From Paenibacillus sp. FSL A5-0031 (GTDB lineage: Bacteria > Bacillota > Bacilli > Paenibacillales > Paenibacillaceae), in assembly GCF_001956295.1 (NCBI RefSeq), contig NZ_MRTD01000003.1, positions 402,147-466,146 on the forward strand: 64,000 nt of DNA. Direction: 5' to 3'. The position numbers and the translations under genes are program-made. The notes under the pieces are model-generated. The model did not search any database, was not told the DNA's origin, and saw nothing but the letters and a program-made list of their open reading frames with translations. This document shows positions 48,914-58,140 of the stretch, one piece after another (positions within the stretch are counted from its first letter, which is position 1; each line of letters opens with the position of its first letter).

Positions 48914-48964
48914 AATCCACTGCTTTGTTGGGCTTTAAACCCCAAAAGAGGAGTGGATTTTTTT
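48914..48964 (+). terminator. Displaced native terminator of spo0A
   Basis: AATCCACT / AGTGGATT (48914-48921, 48952-48959) with a pairing inner part (GTTGGG / CCCCAA) and a seven-T run. In the uninfected chromosome this would lie about 110 bp after the spo0A stop. In the lysogen it is 45 kb away. The ~210 bases around it hold no gene. Confidence 0.75.
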
Positions 48965-49022
48965 GAGGAAACTAATAGGATCGTAGGATTAATAATAATT
49001 TCTGAATGGTGAGGTGGTAACT

Positions 49023-49178
49023 ATGTACAAAGGAATTGAGATTAATGGAGTTGTCTTCTCGAATGATGAAAAAGACATTAATCATGATGAATTTTTAAAT
49101 GCTTTCATTCAGTTTATAGAGGCAAAAGGCTGGAACTTCGGTGGAGGAACAAAGGAAGTTGGTAGTGAAGATGAGTAA
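49023..49178 (+). CDS. Small host protein (51 residues)
   Basis: ATG behind GTGAGGTGG. The product MYKGIEINGVVFSNDEKDIN ... NAFIQFIEAKGWNFGGGTKE is protein-like with no known name; similar short proteins occur in Bacillales. Not linked to the phage. Confidence 0.55.
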   Translation: MYKGIEINGVVFSNDEKDINHDEFLNAFIQFIEAKGWNFGGGTKEVGSEDE

Positions 49179-49689
49179 GATAAAAATGTCCATGATTTCA
49201 TCTATAAGATTCTTTTAAATTGACTTATTTCGAATGCGTTAAAGATGAGTGAACATCGCAGCACGTGTGTCGTTCTTTTAGAAGTAGTTGAAAGTGATCT
49301 ATAATGTTTTGGATTGTGTGAAGAAAAAAAACATTATTTAGGATGCGGAAGATGTAAGAAAGCCATTCAATTACCTTGAACAAATTGAAGATTTTTAAGG
49401 ACAGTCTAACGTAAGAACGCGTTATCTGTCCTATTTGACTTTATAGTAGTGTTATTTTTGTTGAAAAATTAACTCTTTCTATTAATCGTCTCCTCACTGT
49501 TAAATTCTCTCCATAGAGTGTAAGGCAAGAATAGTGCTTGAATAATTAAATTCTTAGCCTATTTCATGTTTAAAAGTAATTTATTCAATAAAACTCATTT
49601 ATGGATAAAATATGGTATAATATAACTATGTTTAAAGAGTCTATTCCTACTAACGATCTATAAAAACTGATAATCAAGGAGAACTGCGT
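49179..49689. other. Gene-free host region
   Basis: AT-rich, no convincing ORF. A hairpin GGACAG ... CTGTCC with inner TAACG / CGTTA pairing (49399-49431) may be a weak terminator. A TATAAT at 49616-49621 may serve the NERD gene, but no clear -35 is seen. Confidence 0.5.
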
Positions 49690-50670
49690 ATGTCTATATT
49701 AAACATATTATTTGGTCAAAAAAGAACAATTCAAAATCCAACATTCATTAAGGATTTTTCAAAAGATAGTTTGCAACTTGCAAATCTTAATGATCTGCTA
49801 AATAAGGTTTCAGATGGAGATAAAAAAGATAACATTGAGAAAGACATTAAGCTACTAAAATATGGGCTAGATGGTGAGAACAATGTATATTTCGAACTGA
49901 AGCATTCGTTCCTCCCCATCATTTGCTTGCATGATGTAAGAGTTGTTTATGAAGATTATGTTGCACAGCTTGATTTTGTAGTCATATCAAATAAATTTAC
50001 ATGTATTTTAGAAACAAAAAAGTTGAGTGGAAATATAAACATAGATCAGGATGGAAATTTTATTAGAACGATTAAGAATCGGTATGGGAAGGAATATAAA
50101 GAAGGAATCTATAGCCCGGTAACTCAAAATAAAAGACATGTTGATATACTTAAACATCTACTTTCAAAAGAGCTAAAAATCAATAATATGCCTATCTTAT
50201 CACTAGTTGTTATGGCAAACCCAAAAACAATAATAAAGAAATATAAATGTCCAGCAGAAGTAGAGAAAACTCTTATAAAGTACGATCAGATTAAAACCAC
50301 TTTAGAAAAGTATCAAAATGATAAATCGAACCAGTACGATTTGGGCGAGAAGGAAATGCTCGATATTGCGAATCTGCTTATCAAAGTAAATTCTCCAATT
50401 GAAATGGATTTAATTACAAAATACCAAATTTCAGATGATACCTATGCAAGAAAAAATGATCAGATTTTAAGAGAAGAATTGATGGCATACAGATTGAAAA
50501 CATCTAGAGAAGAAAATGTGAAAGCGTATTATATTTTTAATAACAATGAATTGGAAGATATTATTTCCAAATATCCAAGATCAGAAGAGGAACTATTGGA
50601 GGTAAAGGGATTTGGGAAGGTTAAGGTTGAAAAGTATGGAGGTGCTATTTTAAGTTTTTTTAAACAATAG
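49690..50670 (+). CDS. NERD nuclease-domain protein with C-terminal HRDC domain
   Basis: 326 residues. The NERD region (about 55-165) shows GENNVYFELKHSFLPIICLH, DYVAQLDFVVIS, CILETKKLSGNI and a later KRHVDILKHLL, with the D..ExK arrangement of this nuclease-like fold. The C-terminal ~70 residues are an HRDC domain (ELMAYRLKTSREENVKAYYI, EEELLEVKGFGKVKVEKYG) which binds nucleic acid in helicases. AT-rich. Likely DNA-processing; the family is loosely tied to mobile DNA and defence. Ribosome site CAAGGAGAA. Confidence 0.8.
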   Translation: MSILNILFGQKRTIQNPTFIKDFSKDSLQLANLNDLLNKVSDGDKKDNIEKDIKLLKYGLDGENNVYFELKHSFLPIICLHDVRVVYEDYVAQLDFVVISNKFTCILETKKLSGNINIDQDGNFIRTIKNRYGKEYKEGIYSPVTQNKRHVDILKHLLSKELKINNMPILSLVVMANPKTIIKKYKCPAEVEKTLIKYDQIKTTLEKYQNDKSNQYDLGEKEMLDIANLLIKVNSPIEMDLITKYQISDDTYARKNDQILREELMAYRLKTSREENVKAYYIFNNNELEDIISKYPRSEEELLEVKGFGKVKVEKYGGAILSFFKQ

Positions 50671-50741
50671 CTAAGATTAAAATCTTTGAAATGGAAATTG
50701 AAAAGAAGGATTTATTATTCTGGGAGGATTGAGGAAATTTC

Positions 50742-51446
50742 ATGAAAAAAAGCTTAGGAATTATATTATCATTCATTCTTTTTTTATTAGTAGTAATGCC
50801 TACACTTACTTCAGCTCACTCAGGTCGTACGGATAGTAATGGAGGACATAATTGTTCAGCAAAATCTAAGTCCAAAGGTTTATGCTCTGGTTATCATTAT
50901 CATAATGGTGGATCAAGCAATAAAAGTACAAACGTTTCCAGCACTTCTACCAAAATTACTAAGGTGAAAGTTATAAGTAATGAATATCCTCCAGCTCCAC
51001 ATTGTATAAAGCTAAAAGATACTTATAAATCAACTGATACATATTATAATTATTACGAACGTAACTGGGATTGTAACCGCTATACAATTGATGGCGAAGT
51101 ATTCACTTATCTAGATTTAAATTTATATGTTAACAACCAATATATGAATCTTAATAGCCAACTAATTAGCGTCAAAAATTCAAGTTACATCTCTGTTAGG
51201 GATTTTTCGAATTCTTTTAACTTTAGTATTGAGCTAGATAAAGTAGGAAATGTAATTTTAAAGAAAGATAAGATAATAATTAAAATATCGACAGATGACA
51301 AAAAGATTTTATTAAATGATAAATATACTGGTGTAAAAGCTATTAAAGCTGAAGGCTATTATTACATTCCATTACGTTCTGCAATGGCGTTGATAGATGG
51401 TAAAATTAATTCAATTGAGAATTCGAAAATATATTTATCTTATTAA
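50742..51446 (+). CDS. Secreted YHYH-domain protein with copper-amine-oxidase-like C-terminus
   Basis: 234 residues with a clear signal peptide (MKKSLGIILSFILFLLVVMP, cleavage near TSA-HS). The YHYH motif region is AHSGRTDSNGGHNC ... CSGYHYHNGG, a His/Cys-rich putative metal site. The C-terminal ~110 residues resemble the stalk-like copper-amine-oxidase N domain (YISVRDFSNSF, AEGYYYIPLRSAMALI). Extracellular or wall-bound. Role unknown. Confidence 0.72.
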   Translation: MKKSLGIILSFILFLLVVMPTLTSAHSGRTDSNGGHNCSAKSKSKGLCSGYHYHNGGSSNKSTNVSSTSTKITKVKVISNEYPPAPHCIKLKDTYKSTDTYYNYYERNWDCNRYTIDGEVFTYLDLNLYVNNQYMNLNSQLISVKNSSYISVRDFSNSFNFSIELDKVGNVILKKDKIIIKISTDDKKILLNDKYTGVKAIKAEGYYYIPLRSAMALIDGKINSIENSKIYLSY

Positions 51447-51510
51447 TCATTTAAATATGCTGGCTAAGAAGAAATATCATATAAGTTTTTAGAAAGAATC
51501 ATAGCAATAA

Positions 51511-51543
51511 AAAACCACTGATCTTTTGATCAGTGGTTTTTTT
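51511..51543. terminator. Bidirectional terminator
   Basis: Perfect 13-bp stem (51511-51523 / 51528-51540) with a TTTT loop, A run before and T run after. Serves the YHYH gene and the convergent acetyltransferase gene. Confidence 0.92.
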
Positions 51544-51591
51544 GATTAATTCAGTTGCAATATTTGGGGGAACAAAACGAAATTCACTTAA

Positions 51592-52812
51592 TCAGAAATA
51601 ATCAGAGAAATACGGACGCTCCTGATTAATCAGTTGTTCCAGTTTTCGAATGGACGCGTCATCAGCCTGCATACGGCCAATACGTGCAAGATAGGTTGGT
51701 CGTTTGTAACCCATTAACATCGTCGTTAAAGCGGGAATGTCGATAACTACCGAAGGTGCGATGCCGCCATGAGTCATATGACCTTTTCCGTTTGTGTCTA
51801 CCGTTAGGGTGAAGGTTCCTTGATTCCATTCAAGCATAGGATCATGGAGATTGATAACGAGTCGGCTTTCCTTTTCCTGCTTTTCAAATGGATACTGCTC
51901 GATGAACAATACGATATCTACAATTCGTGCCATGTAATAAGGAGCAATGGTTTCTTTAATATCCCCGTCGTCCAATATGAATGCAAGAGGCTCATCCTGA
52001 TAGATATCCCCTTTTACAAGCGTAATCATTGAGAAATGGGCACTGACAAAGTTCCATAATCCAGTGCGTGCCTCTTCGTTAATATAGATCATTTCTTTCA
52101 TGTGAAAGATCTCTTCGGCAATCCAATACAGCAAATACCCCATAGGTGAGTCGTTATTGTCGTAATAGATCGCTACGGTCATATCATCTAAATCCCAGCG
52201 CAAGTACTCTTCCCAAGCGAGCTCGTTTCGCAGCATTGCACCATGGTGCAAGCGGGCAAATTGCTCATATATTGTTTTGATGTCCGGATGTTCAATGGTT
52301 ACACGCTCTACATGACCAGGCACGTTTTTTAGCTTAGGCAGCTGAGTATCCGGAACCTCAAAAGAAATTTTATCGGAAATGATCTCCCAGCCTTTACGCC
52401 TGTAGTAAGGGATGGAGTAGGGATATAAGTAAGAGATCGATTGCTTACGCTCACGCATTTTGCTTAAGGCAAGCAGCATGAGTTTATTCATCAAGCCCAA
52501 ATTGGCATATTCGGGATATGTACCAACTCCTGTTAATCCACCCATTTCATAAATATGTCCATAGATGTTGACCTGAAAGGGATATACAGCAAGCTGAGAT
52601 ATAAGTTTATCGCCATCAAACCATCCTTGAACATCGGCATACTGAAGGACGGGAAGTTTGGCCTTTGCGATCTCTCTGTTTTCCCAGCCAAAGGTTTGTA
52701 AATCTCGATTAGTGACTTGAAAAACATAGCGCAATAAATTGTTGAACTGCTCGCCATGCTGGGTTTCGATTTTTTTTAACTTGAGTCTGTCATGTAGCTT
52801 CCGTCGACTCAT
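51592..52812 (-). CDS. Eis-like GNAT N-acetyltransferase
   Basis: 406 residues, the length of the Eis family: an N-terminal GNAT domain with the acetyl-CoA loop area (YEMGGLTGVGTYPEYANLGL, MNKLMLLALSKMRERKQSIS), a second GNAT-like domain, and a C-terminal sterol-carrier-like domain (TFTLTVDTNGKGHMTHGG, IPALTTMLMGYKRPTYLARI). Substrate unknown; relatives acetylate amines including aminoglycosides. A good GGAGGT is upstream. Confidence 0.83.
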   Translation of the reverse strand: MSRRKLHDRLKLKKIETQHGEQFNNLLRYVFQVTNRDLQTFGWENREIAKAKLPVLQYADVQGWFDGDKLISQLAVYPFQVNIYGHIYEMGGLTGVGTYPEYANLGLMNKLMLLALSKMRERKQSISYLYPYSIPYYRRKGWEIISDKISFEVPDTQLPKLKNVPGHVERVTIEHPDIKTIYEQFARLHHGAMLRNELAWEEYLRWDLDDMTVAIYYDNNDSPMGYLLYWIAEEIFHMKEMIYINEEARTGLWNFVSAHFSMITLVKGDIYQDEPLAFILDDGDIKETIAPYYMARIVDIVLFIEQYPFEKQEKESRLVINLHDPMLEWNQGTFTLTVDTNGKGHMTHGGIAPSVVIDIPALTTMLMGYKRPTYLARIGRMQADDASIRKLEQLINQERPYFSDYF

Positions 52813-53100
52813 AGGTGATGACCTCCATTTATTTAAACATATCCAAGTAGTGTACCATCCCTTAGAAGTGCAAACAAATCAGCCCTAGCGGAAGGGATGC
52901 AGCATAGGATACGATATCATTGATTCAAAATGTTTATTGGCGTATGGTGAAAAGTTTTCTATATGCTGAGGATGTCCTACAATTGATCTGATTAATCAAA
53001 AACAGATATGGATGTGTGTTAAGTGGGTACCGGGCTTGGAGGAGTTGAAAATTGAAGATAAAATGGGTTTTTTCAAAAAAAAAAGGCCATCAAGGATGCC

Positions 53101-53268
53101 TCAGTTGTAAACAACTCTGCGGTTTAAATAAACGTTGCTGCCATATTTCTTGATTAAACCATGCGATTCTGCTTTTATAAAGCTATGAATTTCTTTTAGG
53201 CGCTGCGTTTGTGGCTGGATTGTCTCTTTTACTTTTCCATCTACGGTAACATCGAATACAATTTTCAT
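53101..53268 (-). CDS. Small host protein (55 residues)
   Basis: ATG at 53268 behind GAGGTGC. Product MKIVFDVTVDGKVKETIQPQ ... IKAESHGLIKKYGSNVYLNR, unrecognised. A hairpin with an A/T run just past its stop (about 53080-53103) works as terminator on the minus strand. The 288 bases between it and the acetyltransferase gene show no ORF. Confidence 0.6.
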   Translation of the reverse strand: MKIVFDVTVDGKVKETIQPQTQRLKEIHSFIKAESHGLIKKYGSNVYLNRRVVYN

Positions 53269-53404
53269 GATTGCACCTCATTTCTTTTGGTTAATTTCAT
53301 AATAGTGTTGTTGTATGATGAGATCATAAATTGAAATGCGGACAATTGTAATTTTTTTTGGAAAGCATCATCGCTATGTAAAATATATAAGGAGAGGTGA
53401 CAGG

Positions 53405-53887
53405 ATGAGAGCCGTCTACGCTGGAAGTTTCGACCCGATTACACTTGGGCATGTGTCCGTTATAGAGAGAGCCTTTCAATTATTTAGTGAGGTTCATATT
53501 ATAGTCGCCAATAATCGATCGAAAAAACATCATTTTACGATTGAGCAGCGTACGGAGCTTGTCGCTTTATCTGTGCCAAAGGATGATAAGATCCATATTA
53601 TTCCTTATGAAGGCATTGTGGCTGACTATATCAATGAGCATGATATTAACGTGGTCATACGGGGAATTAGGAATGCAACTGATTTAGAATATGAACTGCA
53701 GCTTGAGCAATATATTCGTAATACTACGTTGGCGGATACGATTTATTTATCTCCATACACGCATTACATGCAAACGAGCAGCTCACTCGTTAGAATGTTT
53801 CTTATGTCTGATAAGACGGAACTGGCAGCTTCTTATATGGTTCCAAAAGCGTATGCGCAAATGCTTGATTACGTTGATTATACCTAG
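53405..53887 (+). CDS. coaD: Phosphopantetheine adenylyltransferase-like protein
   Basis: 160 residues from ATG 53405 (GGAGAGGTGA upstream; a longer frame has no ribosome site). Nucleotidyltransferase motif AGSFDPITLGHVSVIERA with the TxGH signature, IRGIRNATDLEYELQLEQ and SSSLVRMFL match CoaD, the penultimate enzyme of CoA synthesis. Several positions differ from the usual CoaD (for example TSSSLVRMFL in place of ISSSxVKE), so it may be a second, diverged copy; the main coaD usually lies near rsmD. Confidence 0.82.
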   Translation: MRAVYAGSFDPITLGHVSVIERAFQLFSEVHIIVANNRSKKHHFTIEQRTELVALSVPKDDKIHIIPYEGIVADYINEHDINVVIRGIRNATDLEYELQLEQYIRNTTLADTIYLSPYTHYMQTSSSLVRMFLMSDKTELAASYMVPKAYAQMLDYVDYT

Positions 53888-53911
53888 TTTTTTACAAATT
53901 CATCATACAAA

Positions 53912-53957
53912 AAAACCGCCAAGCTAGGATCAAAACGATCCGAACATGAGCGGTTTT
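53912..53957. terminator. Bidirectional terminator between coaD-like gene and DUF2627 gene
   Basis: AAAACCGC / GCGGTTTT outer stem (53912-53919, 53950-53957) with an inner GGATC / GATCC pairing. Confidence 0.8.
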
Positions 53958-53978
53958 AATTATGATTGTTGTATAAAA

Positions 53979-54272
53979 TTAGCTTTGTGGTTTTGGCGGG
54001 CGAGGACGTTTCTGCTTAAACCTAGTAGCAACGTAGTTCCGTTTGCGGTCGCGAAAAAAAGTCCAGCCCGCGATAAAACCAGCGCCCGCAGCGAACATGA
54101 TAAATCCAAGTAAAAATTTGAGCCATTCAAAATCTGGCGTAATGGTTTCATTTCCGAATTCAGAAAAATACACGAATACCGAATCTTTCATTTTCAGAAA
54201 ACCGAAGCAAGCAAGTAAGCCTGGAATAACGAGCATGAGGATAGCAATAAAGCGAGCGGCAACTAATTTCAT
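53979..54272 (-). CDS. yqzF: DUF2627 membrane protein (YqzF-like)
   Basis: 97 residues, two membrane segments (ARFIAILMLVIPGLLACFGF and FLLGFIMFAAGAGFIAGWTF) and a basic tail (KQKRPRPPKPQ). Matches YqzF/DUF2627, which sits next to the bkd genes in Bacillus as here. AAGGAGACAC upstream of the ATG. Function unknown. Confidence 0.82.
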   Translation of the reverse strand: MKLVAARFIAILMLVIPGLLACFGFLKMKDSVFVYFSEFGNETITPDFEWLKFLLGFIMFAAGAGFIAGWTFFRDRKRNYVATRFKQKRPRPPKPQS

Positions 54273-54488
54273 AAATACAGTGTCTCCTTATCGGTCAAAA
54301 TATACAGTTACTTCTATCATACCTTTTTACGTGTAGAGTGTCTATTTCGTAAAACGACGATGTTTTCGTCATTAAAAACAGGTACAATAGGGATGGATGA
54401 CGTGTTACAATGCGAATGGGCATCGTTGAGAGTTATATGAATAGGCAAAAAAAGTATATAGTTATGGTTATTAGAAGGGAATGATTTT

Positions 54489-55916
54489 ATGGCTATACAG
54501 GTAGATGTAGCAGTGCTCGGAGGCGGGCCTGGCGGTTATACAGCAGCCATTCGTGCTGCACAACTAGGAAAATCGGTTGCCATTATCGAAATGGACAAGC
54601 TTGGCGGGACGTGCTTACATAAAGGATGTATTCCGAGTAAATCGCTGCTCCGGAGCGCTGAGGTATACTCAACGCTGCTTGAAGCAAGCTCATTTGGCAT
54701 CCAAGTAGCTGATGGGGCGATATCGCTCAACTATGGCAAAGTGCAAGAGCGTAAGGATCAAACCGTAGAGCAGCTCTATCGTGGACTTCAAAGCCTTATG
54801 AAAAAGAATGGCATTCAAATTATTCAAGGCAAGGGCAGAGTCATCGGTCCTTCAATTTTCTCTCCAAAAAGTGGTTCATTAGCCGTAGAGCTGCCGGACG
54901 GGGAAATGGAATCAGTTGTATCCACTAATCTTATTATTGCTACAGGATCTCGTCCTCGTACATTGCCTGGTTTAACACCAGACGGCGAATATATAATGAC
55001 CAGTGATGAAGCTTTAATTATGGACAAATTGCCTAAATCCGTTATTATTGTCGGCGGCGGGGTAATCGGCGTTGAATGGGCTTCGCTTTTGCATGATTTT
55101 GGCGTTCAAGTTATTTTGGTAGAAGCGGGCTCCCGCCTTTTGCCTGGTGAAGATACAGAGGTTTCAGCCGAGCTGACAAGAGTGCTGCGTGGACGCGGTG
55201 TACGTGTGCTGACTGGCGTTCAACTGCAGACCGATCAATACAAAGGCGAAAACGGTGAAGTGTCTATCGTTGCAGCTACGCAAGACGGTGACGTCATATT
55301 GACTGCAGAAAAGCTATTGGTATCCGTAGGACGCCAAGCGAATGTGGAAAACATGGGCCTTGAAAATACCGATGTTCGAACTTCAGGCGGTGTGATCGAG
55401 GTCAATGCGTTCGGTCAAACGAGCGAACCTCATATTTATGCCATTGGCGATGTGATTGGCGGTGTTCAACTCGCTCATGCTGCTGCGCATGAGGGCTTAA
55501 TTGCTGCTGAGCATATTTGCGGTGAGAAACCCGTAGCGATTGAGGCTCATTTGATACCAAGGTGCATCTATTCCCGTCCGGAAATTGCTTCTTACGGCTT
55601 GACAGAGGATGGCGCACGCGCGAAAGGGCATGACATCAAGACGGGTAAAATTCCGTTTCAAGCGATTGGCAAGGCTATTGTTTTAGGAGAGAAAGAAGGA
55701 TTCGTTAAGGTAATCGCTGATCGGAAGACCAACGATATTGTTGGTGTTCATATGATTGGAGCTCATGCAACGGATCTAATATCCGAAGCAGCACTTGCTG
55801 GAATTCTGAACGCAACACCTTGGGAAGTTGGCCAAATGATCCATCCTCATCCGACGCTTTCAGAGGCGCTGGGAGAAGCGATGCTCGCCGTAGATGATAG
55901 AGCGATATCGTTCTAA
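54489..55916 (+). CDS. lpdV: Dihydrolipoyl dehydrogenase (E3) of the branched-chain complex
   Basis: 475 residues. FAD-binding GGGPGGYTAAIRAAQLG, redox-active disulfide GGTCLHKGCIPSK, NAD-binding GGGVIGVEWASLLHDFG and the C-terminal His-Glu pair (HPHPTLSEALGEA). It reoxidises dihydrolipoamide on BkdB. AAGGGAATG upstream. First gene of lpdV-bkdAA-bkdAB-bkdB; the regulatory gene bkdR and ptb-bcd-buk are not in this window. Confidence 0.93.
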   Translation: MAIQVDVAVLGGGPGGYTAAIRAAQLGKSVAIIEMDKLGGTCLHKGCIPSKSLLRSAEVYSTLLEASSFGIQVADGAISLNYGKVQERKDQTVEQLYRGLQSLMKKNGIQIIQGKGRVIGPSIFSPKSGSLAVELPDGEMESVVSTNLIIATGSRPRTLPGLTPDGEYIMTSDEALIMDKLPKSVIIVGGGVIGVEWASLLHDFGVQVILVEAGSRLLPGEDTEVSAELTRVLRGRGVRVLTGVQLQTDQYKGENGEVSIVAATQDGDVILTAEKLLVSVGRQANVENMGLENTDVRTSGGVIEVNAFGQTSEPHIYAIGDVIGGVQLAHAAAHEGLIAAEHICGEKPVAIEAHLIPRCIYSRPEIASYGLTEDGARAKGHDIKTGKIPFQAIGKAIVLGEKEGFVKVIADRKTNDIVGVHMIGAHATDLISEAALAGILNATPWEVGQMIHPHPTLSEALGEAMLAVDDRAISF

Positions 55917-56012
55917 TGAAGACTGTTTTCTTTTTGGTTCAATTGGAGTTATAATATATATGATCAAGTCTTAGTACCAGGTTATAATAGCGCGCAAAAG
56001 GAGGAACACCTT

Positions 56013-57047
56013 ATGACCCAATCTGCTTCTACTGGGCAAAATGTTCGTCATTTGGAATTAGGGCTTAGCGATGAGCAAGCAATTGATATGTACGCAACGA
56101 TGGTGACTGCTCGCAAGTTTGATGAGCGTATGCTGCTGCTGCAGCGTGCAGGGAAAATCAATTTTCACGTATCAGGTGTAGGACAAGAGGTAGCACAGGT
56201 TGCTGCGGCGTATGCACTTAATCGAGAAACAGATTATTTTTTACCTTATTATCGGGACTATGGCTTCGTGCTCTCTGTTGGTATGACACTGCGTGATTTG
56301 TTGCTGTCGGTTTTCGCCAAAGCGGAAGATCCGAATAGCGGCGGACGCCAGATGCCTGGCCACTTTGGCTCGAAGAAGCTGCGAATCGTAACGGGCTCAA
56401 GTCCAGTAACAACGCAGGTTCCTCATGCAGTAGGCATAGCGCTTGCGGCAAAAATGAAAAACAAGCCTCTTGTTAGCTTTGTTACATTTGGTGAAGGTTC
56501 GAGCAATCAAGGCGATTTCCATGAGGGCTGCAACTTTGCTGGAGTACATAAGCTGCCTGTTATTTTCATGTGCGAAAATAACCAATATGCAATCTCAGTT
56601 CCTATTCACAAGCAATTAGCAGGTACGGTTGCCGACCGTGCACTTGGTTATGGCTTCCCTGGATATCAGGTTGACGGTAACGATGCGCTTGAGATGTACC
56701 GTGTTGTGAAGGAGGCGCGTGAGCGCGCAATTGCAGGCGAAGGTCCAACATTGATTGAAGCAATGATGTACCGTATTTCACCACACTCTACTTCAGATAA
56801 CGATCTCGCTTATCGTACGAAGGAAGAAGTTGATTCCAATCGTGCGAAAGATGGCATCCCAAAATATAAGCAATATCTGATTGATTGCGAGATTTGGTCG
56901 GAGGAGCTTGAAACTGAGCTTCAAGCCAAAATTCGCAAGATGCTTGACGAGGCTACTGAATATGGCGATAAAGCGCCGTTCCCGACGCCGGAATCTACAT
57001 TGCTGCACGTTTATGCGGATGATGCTGATGAAGGAGGTACGGAATAA
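56013..57047 (+). CDS. bkdAA: Branched-chain 2-oxoacid dehydrogenase E1 alpha
   Basis: 344 residues. The thiamine-diphosphate region reads FGEGSSNQGDFHEGCNFAGV ... MCENNQYAIS, and the phosphorylation-loop region RISPHSTSDND is present. With BkdAB it decarboxylates the 2-oxo acids of Val, Leu and Ile, giving branched-chain fatty acid starters. AAAGGAGG upstream. TAATG overlap with bkdAB. Confidence 0.94.
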   Translation: MTQSASTGQNVRHLELGLSDEQAIDMYATMVTARKFDERMLLLQRAGKINFHVSGVGQEVAQVAAAYALNRETDYFLPYYRDYGFVLSVGMTLRDLLLSVFAKAEDPNSGGRQMPGHFGSKKLRIVTGSSPVTTQVPHAVGIALAAKMKNKPLVSFVTFGEGSSNQGDFHEGCNFAGVHKLPVIFMCENNQYAISVPIHKQLAGTVADRALGYGFPGYQVDGNDALEMYRVVKEARERAIAGEGPTLIEAMMYRISPHSTSDNDLAYRTKEEVDSNRAKDGIPKYKQYLIDCEIWSEELETELQAKIRKMLDEATEYGDKAPFPTPESTLLHVYADDADEGGTE

Positions 57048-58030
57048 TGGCAGTTATTGAATATATTGATGCAATTCGCCAAGGGATGAAGGAAGAAATG
57101 GAACGAGACGAAGATGTCTTCGTTCTGGGTGAGGATGTTGGTCTCAAAGGCGGCGTCTTTACAACGACCAAAGGATTGTTGGAGCAATTTGGCGAGGATC
57201 GTGTTCTTGATACTCCGCTTGCAGAATCAGCCATTGCAGGTGTTGCAATCGGCGCAGCAATGTATGGCATGAAGCCTATTGCTGAAATGCAGTATTCAGA
57301 TTTTATGTTTCCGGCTACCAATCAAATTATTAGCGAAGCGGCCAAAATCCGTTATCGCTCGAACAATGATTGGACTTGCCCGCTTGTAATTCGCGCTCCT
57401 ATTGGCGGCGGTGTTTTTGGAGGACTGTACCATTCACAATGTACGGAATCGGTATTTTTCGGTACACCTGGTCTGAAAATTGTTGCTCCATACCGTGCTT
57501 ATGATGCGAAAGGGCTTCTAAAAGCAGCTGTGCGTGATCCGGACCCTGTATTATTTTTTGAGAATAAAAAATGCTACAAGCTCATTATGGATGAAGTTCC
57601 AGAAGAGGACTATATTGTTCCTATTGGCAAAGCGAATGTTCTTCGCGAAGGCGATGACATTACGGTTATCGGTTATAGTCTGCCTCTTCATTTTGTGGAG
57701 CAGGCGGCAGCAGATCTAGCGACTGAGGGCATTAGCGCTCATATTCTCGATCTACGGACGCTTCAGCCTCTGGACAAAGAAGGCATTCTTGAAGCGGTGA
57801 GAAAAACAGGCAAGGTGCTTATTATCCATGAGGACAATAAGACTGGCGGCGTAGGTGCAGAAGTTTCAGCGATCATCGCAGAAGAGCTGCTTTATGAGCT
57901 TGATGCTCCGATTATGAGACTATGTGGACCAGACGTGCCAGCGATGCCTATCAACCCGCCGGGCGAGAAGTTTTTTATGCTCAACAAAGATAAAGTTAAA
58001 GAAGCAATGCGACAGCTAGCGCTTTATTAA
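57047..58030 (+). CDS. bkdAB: Branched-chain 2-oxoacid dehydrogenase E1 beta
   Basis: 327 residues; ALGEDVG-type start (VLGEDVGLKGGVFTTTKGL), TPLAESAIAGVAIGAAMYGM and the C-terminal GADVSAIIAE-like and PDVPAMPINPP stretch typical of E1 beta. Overlaps bkdAA by one base. A small GC-rich hairpin (about 58088-58106) lies in the 110-base gap before bkdB. Confidence 0.94.
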   Translation: MAVIEYIDAIRQGMKEEMERDEDVFVLGEDVGLKGGVFTTTKGLLEQFGEDRVLDTPLAESAIAGVAIGAAMYGMKPIAEMQYSDFMFPATNQIISEAAKIRYRSNNDWTCPLVIRAPIGGGVFGGLYHSQCTESVFFGTPGLKIVAPYRAYDAKGLLKAAVRDPDPVLFFENKKCYKLIMDEVPEEDYIVPIGKANVLREGDDITVIGYSLPLHFVEQAAADLATEGISAHILDLRTLQPLDKEGILEAVRKTGKVLIIHEDNKTGGVGAEVSAIIAEELLYELDAPIMRLCGPDVPAMPINPPGEKFFMLNKDKVKEAMRQLALY

Positions 58031-58140
58031 AATATAAGAAGTCTAAAGTACTAAGCTTATATGTCACCGCGAAACGTATGCTGCGCCGCCGAAGGACGGC
58101 GGTAGCCGTTTACGCCTCGGCCAGTAGGGAGATGTGAATT